The position numbers and the translations under genes are program-made. 64,000 bases of DNA from Streptomyces sp. NBC_01268 (GTDB lineage Bacteria > Actinomycetota > Actinomycetes > Streptomycetales > Streptomycetaceae). Positions 61,212 to 64,000 of the stretch are shown here, piece by piece. The stretch covers positions 4,154,001 through 4,218,000 of the forward strand of contig NZ_CP108454.1 in assembly GCF_036240795.1 (NCBI RefSeq). Direction: 5' to 3'. The notes under the pieces were generated by a model that did no database searches, was not told where the DNA came from, and worked only from the letters and a program-made list of their open reading frames with translations. Each line of letters opens with the position of its first letter. The stretch's first letter is position 1.

Positions 61212-62762
61212 TCAGACGTTCCAGCCCTTCTCTGCCTCGACGCCGTTGCGGGGGTCCTCGTGACGGGCGATGTCCTTCTCGTGGACCTGCCGGAACAGCG
61301 GCCCGACCTCACCGGAGGAGTCGACCGCGCGCATCAGCGCGCCGTAGATCTCGTCGAACGCGGCCGCGATCTGCTTCTCCAGCGGGAACTCGCCGTCGGA
61401 CCGCTCGGCCAGGACCTTGAAGGTGTTCGCCACCGACGTCAGCGCGTCGGGCAGGTTCTCGACCATGGACAGGATCTCCATGGCCGTCTCGGGCTCGTAG
61501 GTGCGGGCCGCGTTCTCCATCTCGGCGGCGGCCTCTTCGAACTTGAAACCAGACACGTTCGGAACCTCCATGGGCGATGAGGGTGCGGCGGGGGTGAGGA
61601 AGGTGGGGCGCTCGGCCTTGTCGCCGATCTGCTGCTCCGGCGAGAGGTCGGCGTCGATCGCGGCCTCGGCAGCGGCCTGCCGCTCGCGGATCTCGGCGTC
61701 ACGCGCGGCCTGCTGCTCTTCGGCGGTGCGCATCAGGCGCCGGTACAGGCGCCGGCCGGGGTGCTGGATGGACTTGATCCCGAGCTTCCGGCCCAGCGGC
61801 GTGGTCAGCATGCCGAGCGCGCCGACGGGGGCGGCGAGGAGCGCGGCGAGCAGGCGGCGTCCCTGCTTGCGGGCGGCCGACTTCCACAGCTGACGCCGGG
61901 CGTCCCTGCGCACGGCCCGCTTCAGCACCCGCGCCTGCCGGGCGGTGAGTCCCGCCTGGACCTTGTCGCGGGCCCCGTCGACCGCACGGGCAGCCGACCG
62001 ATCCCGGAGGTTGCGGGCCCGCTGCACCGCAGCGTCCCGCCCAGCTCGCACCCGTCCACCCAGCGCCGAACTCCGCTTCGTGTGGCTGGAGTTGGCGCCG
62101 CCGCCATGTTTGCTGTTGGTGGTGGCGGAGGGGCGGGGTGAGGGGGTGTTGCGGCGGGTGCCGGCAACCTGACGCCGGTCCTGCACACCCTGTGTACGGC
62201 GCTCCGCCCGCGTCCTTCCGGCGGCCGTCGAGCGGGCGTCCTGCCGCAGCGCCTTGACCTGCCCCACCCGGCCCGGCGACTTGGGCGAGCGCGCAGAGGA
62301 AGACCCGGAGGTGCCGCTGCCGGTGCGGCCGGTGGACGTCCGCGACGCCCCCGAACCGCTCCGGGTACCGCCTGCCCGACGGGCGCCGGTGCCGCTGCCT
62401 CGGCCTCCAGCGCTGCGGTTACTGCCGCTGCCCGACTGCCGGGGGGTGGGGACCTTCTTCGCGGCGCGGGTGGTGGTCTTGGCGGTGCGGTTGCGTACGG
62501 CGCGGCGGGCCAGGATCGCGCCGCCGATGAGCGCGGCACCAGTGGCTGCGACGGCGGCACCGGCCGGACCGGCGGCGAGCGCGGCGGCGGCGATCCCGCT
62601 GATCGTGGAGTTGGCGCTGGTGGTGGCCAGCGGCACCACCGGCCAGCCGCCCGGGGTGTGCTCGACCTTCGGGGTCTCCTTGACCGGCTGCTCGGCGGCC
62701 GGCGGCGGGGGCGGAGCCGGGGCGGTGACGCCTACTACCGGCTCGGTGCTGATGTCCGTCAT
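61212..62762 (-). CDS. Large basic membrane protein upstream of traB (transfer-associated)
   Basis: 516 residues. A short Pro-rich N-terminus, one hydrophobic region (GIAAAALAAGPAGAAVAATG), a long Arg/Ser/Gly-rich basic and probably disordered region (about 100-330), another hydrophobic patch (LLAALLAAPVGALGMLTTPL) and an acidic helical C-terminus. GGGAGG precedes ATG 62762. Found in this position in AICE transfer regions and likely a partner of TraB, but no enzymatic motif is visible. Confidence 0.78.
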   Translation of the reverse strand: MTDISTEPVVGVTAPAPPPPPAAEQPVKETPKVEHTPGGWPVVPLATTSANSTISGIAAAALAAGPAGAAVAATGAALIGGAILARRAVRNRTAKTTTRAAKKVPTPRQSGSGSNRSAGGRGSGTGARRAGGTRSGSGASRTSTGRTGSGTSGSSSARSPKSPGRVGQVKALRQDARSTAAGRTRAERRTQGVQDRRQVAGTRRNTPSPRPSATTNSKHGGGANSSHTKRSSALGGRVRAGRDAAVQRARNLRDRSAARAVDGARDKVQAGLTARQARVLKRAVRRDARRQLWKSAARKQGRRLLAALLAAPVGALGMLTTPLGRKLGIKSIQHPGRRLYRRLMRTAEEQQAARDAEIRERQAAAEAAIDADLSPEQQIGDKAERPTFLTPAAPSSPMEVPNVSGFKFEEAAAEMENAARTYEPETAMEILSMVENLPDALTSVANTFKVLAERSDGEFPLEKQIAAAFDEIYGALMRAVDSSGEVGPLFRQVHEKDIARHEDPRNGVEAEKGWNV

Positions 62763-62844
62763 CCTTGCTACCTCCCTTAGGGAGATCAGGGGCCCGACCA
62801 AATGCTGTGGAAGGTGGATGGTCGGGCCCTGTCTGATGTGCAGG

Positions 62845-63060
62845 TCAGAGGGTGTTCGGGTCCAGGGAGAAGAACAGGACGATCGCGCTCTCCAGCCCCT
62901 GGTACGGGTGCTGGCGGCAGGCGTCCTTGCGCAGCTGGGTGAGCACGTCGAAGCGGGTCCATCCCCGGGCCGGGGTGTGGGTCCCGGACAGGGTGCAGAC
63001 CTGGCCGCGCTCGCCCTGCAGCGTCAACACGTAGACGTGGGTGCCCTGGGTGGTCGACAT
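62845..63060 (-). CDS. Small protein of the AICE
   Basis: 71 residues, soluble, no known motif. It reads MSTTQGTHVYVLTLQ, then a Thr/Arg region and LESAIVLFFSLDPNTL at the end. GGAG lies at good distance before ATG 63060. It lies between the basic membrane protein and DUF3307 genes; kept because of its start signal and tight spacing. Confidence 0.65.
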   Translation of the reverse strand: MSTTQGTHVYVLTLQGERGQVCTLSGTHTPARGWTRFDVLTQLRKDACRQHPYQGLESAIVLFFSLDPNTL

Positions 63061-63074
63061 GGCAAGACTCCGTT

Positions 63075-63491
63075 TCAGGCAGCGAGGGCGAGGGCCGCGA
63101 AGGCCAGTGCGGTGATGTGGGCGGTCTGGTCGACGTGCGCGGCACCGCCGTTGGCGGCCCAGTCGGACTGCCCGAAGCGGTGCATCCACCAGCGGACCGG
63201 CCAGCGGCGGTCGATGAACGCGTGCGTCCCGCCGATCCACGCCAGGGCGGCGTAGGCGGACCAGGTGCTGATGTGCAGGTCGAGGAAGACCATCCCGGTC
63301 AGCAGGGCGAGGCCGCAGATGCTGGCGTGGGTGCTGGCGTGGTTGAGGTTCGCCCGCCACCCCACCCGACCGGGGTCGGCCTTGTGGGCGGCCTGGTGAT
63401 CGGTCTGGAAGGGGTAGTCGGCCAGCAGGTGACCGACGTAGAGCAGCAGGAACACGGTCGCGAACACGCGGATCTCCTCGGCGTCGGTCAC
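63075..63491 (-). CDS. DUF3307 family membrane protein
   Basis: 138 residues with four hydrophobic segments. The family block FLLLYVGHLLADYPFQTDHQAAHK and the later HAFIDRRWPVRWW are visible. It is common in actinobacterial mobile elements, with unknown function. The start is GTG at 63491, overlapping the upstream stop by 4 bp (GTGA). Confidence 0.85.
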   Translation of the reverse strand: MTDAEEIRVFATVFLLLYVGHLLADYPFQTDHQAAHKADPGRVGWRANLNHASTHASICGLALLTGMVFLDLHISTWSAYAALAWIGGTHAFIDRRWPVRWWMHRFGQSDWAANGGAAHVDQTAHITALAFAALALAA

Positions 63492-63826
63492 GCAGCAGTG
63501 GCGGTTTCGGGGTAGGCGCAGGGCACGCACATGCCGAGCGAGCCAGGGATGCGGTATCCCGCGTCCCGCCCGCACTCCGGGCACACCCGCCGGGCCGCGT
63601 TCGCGCGGCCCAGGGCCGCCCACTTCGCCGGGGTCATCGGGCGGACCGGCAGGGCCAGATCGACCCGGTAGAGGTAGGCGACCAGCGGGCCGCGTCGGCG
63701 GCGGGGGCGTTCGAGCTGGGCGACGACGTCCTGACCGCCGGGCCGAAGGCCGGCGGCGCGGAGCTGCCGGACCGTGGCCAGACCCTCCGGGGCGAGGCGC
63801 CACGGGTAGACCGGGAGCACGCTCAC
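63488..63826 (-). CDS. RRQRL-motif-like zinc-binding protein
   Basis: 112 residues. Contains VRQLRAAGLRPGGQ, RVDLALPVRPMTPAKWAALG and a zinc knuckle VCPECGRDAGYRIP then GMCVPCAYP. This matches a small protein family typical of AICEs, named for its RRQRL-type motif (here VRQLR). The start is GTG at 63826, overlapping the upstream stop in GTGA; GTG 63820 is an alternative. Function unknown, perhaps regulation or replication. Confidence 0.8.
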   Translation of the reverse strand: MSVLPVYPWRLAPEGLATVRQLRAAGLRPGGQDVVAQLERPRRRRGPLVAYLYRVDLALPVRPMTPAKWAALGRANAARRVCPECGRDAGYRIPGSLGMCVPCAYPETATAA

Positions 63827-64000
63827 CGGGTGCCGCCCAAGGGAACCGGCCGGATGCTCCACGGGATCTCGGCGGCGGCCGCCGGGGTCGCGCAGCACGC
63901 GGTCGAGGTGGTCCAGCCGTCCCGGGCGGCGCCCTCGGCCTCGGCCGCGATCTGCGCCGCGTCCAGGGAGGCGTGCACGCTGTGCAGCTCCCCGGAGCGG
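63823..64000 (-). CDS. Partial hypothetical protein at the right edge
   Basis: An open frame of 58 codons plus stop runs off the right edge of the window. Its end reads RPVPLGGTR and its stop overlaps the next gene's GTG (GTGA), the usual coupling in this element, which supports it as real. Contains a Cys-Cys pair (TSTACCATP). No family can be given from this fragment. Confidence 0.5.
   Translation of the reverse strand, partial: RSGELHSVHASLDAAQIAAEAEGAARDGWTTSTACCATPAAAAEIPWSIRPVPLGGTR

Larger units (their letters stand above)
52214..64000 (-). mobile_element. Actinomycete integrative and conjugative element (AICE), left part
   Basis: From the tRNA-Ser to the right edge every gene is on the minus strand and fits the AICE plan known from pSAM2 and SLP1: int, xis, a replication module (prim-pol plus ATPase), a single FtsK/TraB conjugation translocase and small accessory proteins. 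Replication and transfer as double-stranded DNA by TraB are family knowledge. Candidate cis sites seen are iterons at 54035-54242 and CTTGTCG repeats at 58929-59089. The right end with the second att copy is not in the window. Confidence 0.88.

Overview
The window is very GC-rich, uses GTG starts freely, and carries a gene order I recognise from memory as the core, origin-proximal part of a Streptomyces chromosome: hisC, cydABCD, two paired ABC transporters, a lipoamide dehydrogenase, serS, pheA, a copper chaperone/dye-peroxidase operon, pepP and an HtrA protease. Two ParB parS-type palindromes (7959 and 36154) and several intergenic DnaA boxes fit a position not far from oriC. Long frames overlapping on both strands are common here and are mostly high-GC artefacts.

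Layout of the chromosomal part (1-52213). 1-5178: a partial membrane protein, a metallophosphoesterase, a LacI regulator, hisC and a cyclophilin-fold protein. 5283-13262: a Rex operator, the cydA-cydB-cydCD cytochrome bd operon and a DevS-type two-GAF sensor kinase. 13297-23333: a HAD phosphatase, two related secreted proteins behind an ECF-like sigma factor, a divergent Ser/Thr kinase, an F420-type oxidoreductase, kptA, a MerR regulator, an alpha/beta-hydrolase-SDR fusion and an M24 peptidase. 23567-31454: an ATPase-permease-ATPase-permease ABC cluster, a FadR regulator with an MFS exporter, lpdA and a rhomboid-like protein. 31612-35027: a HAD phosphatase, serS and pheA. 35066-41359: a minus-strand copper operon (membrane protein, YcnI, Sco, PCuAC chaperone, CopCD, Tat-exported Dyp peroxidase). 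41579-52058: two anti-sigma-type ATPases, pepP, a SpoIIE-type phosphatase, a degenerate prim-pol-like gene, a secreted protein, a DUF5926/SEC-C protein, a glycerophosphodiesterase and HtrA.

From 52127 a tRNA-Ser(TGA) is followed directly by a tyrosine integrase. Everything to the right edge (52214-64000) reads as one minus-strand actinomycete integrative and conjugative element (AICE). In transcription order its genes are: a partial gene, an RRQRL-type zinc protein, a DUF3307 membrane protein, a small protein, a large basic membrane protein, a TraB/FtsK translocase, a membrane protein, a stand-alone RapZ C-terminal domain, a small Cys protein, a PP2C phosphatase, a prim-pol, a replication ATPase, xis and int. 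Its far attachment site lies beyond the window.

Two repeat families in the element look functional. A cluster of CTTGTCG repeats just 3' of traB is a candidate recognition locus for conjugal DNA (clt). A set of GTGACGCAG iterons between rep and xis is a candidate origin or operator. On the chromosome, the likely logic is redox control of cytochrome bd by Rex, with an oxygen/redox-type sensor kinase alongside, and copper delivery to extracytoplasmic enzymes by the Sco/PCuAC operon.
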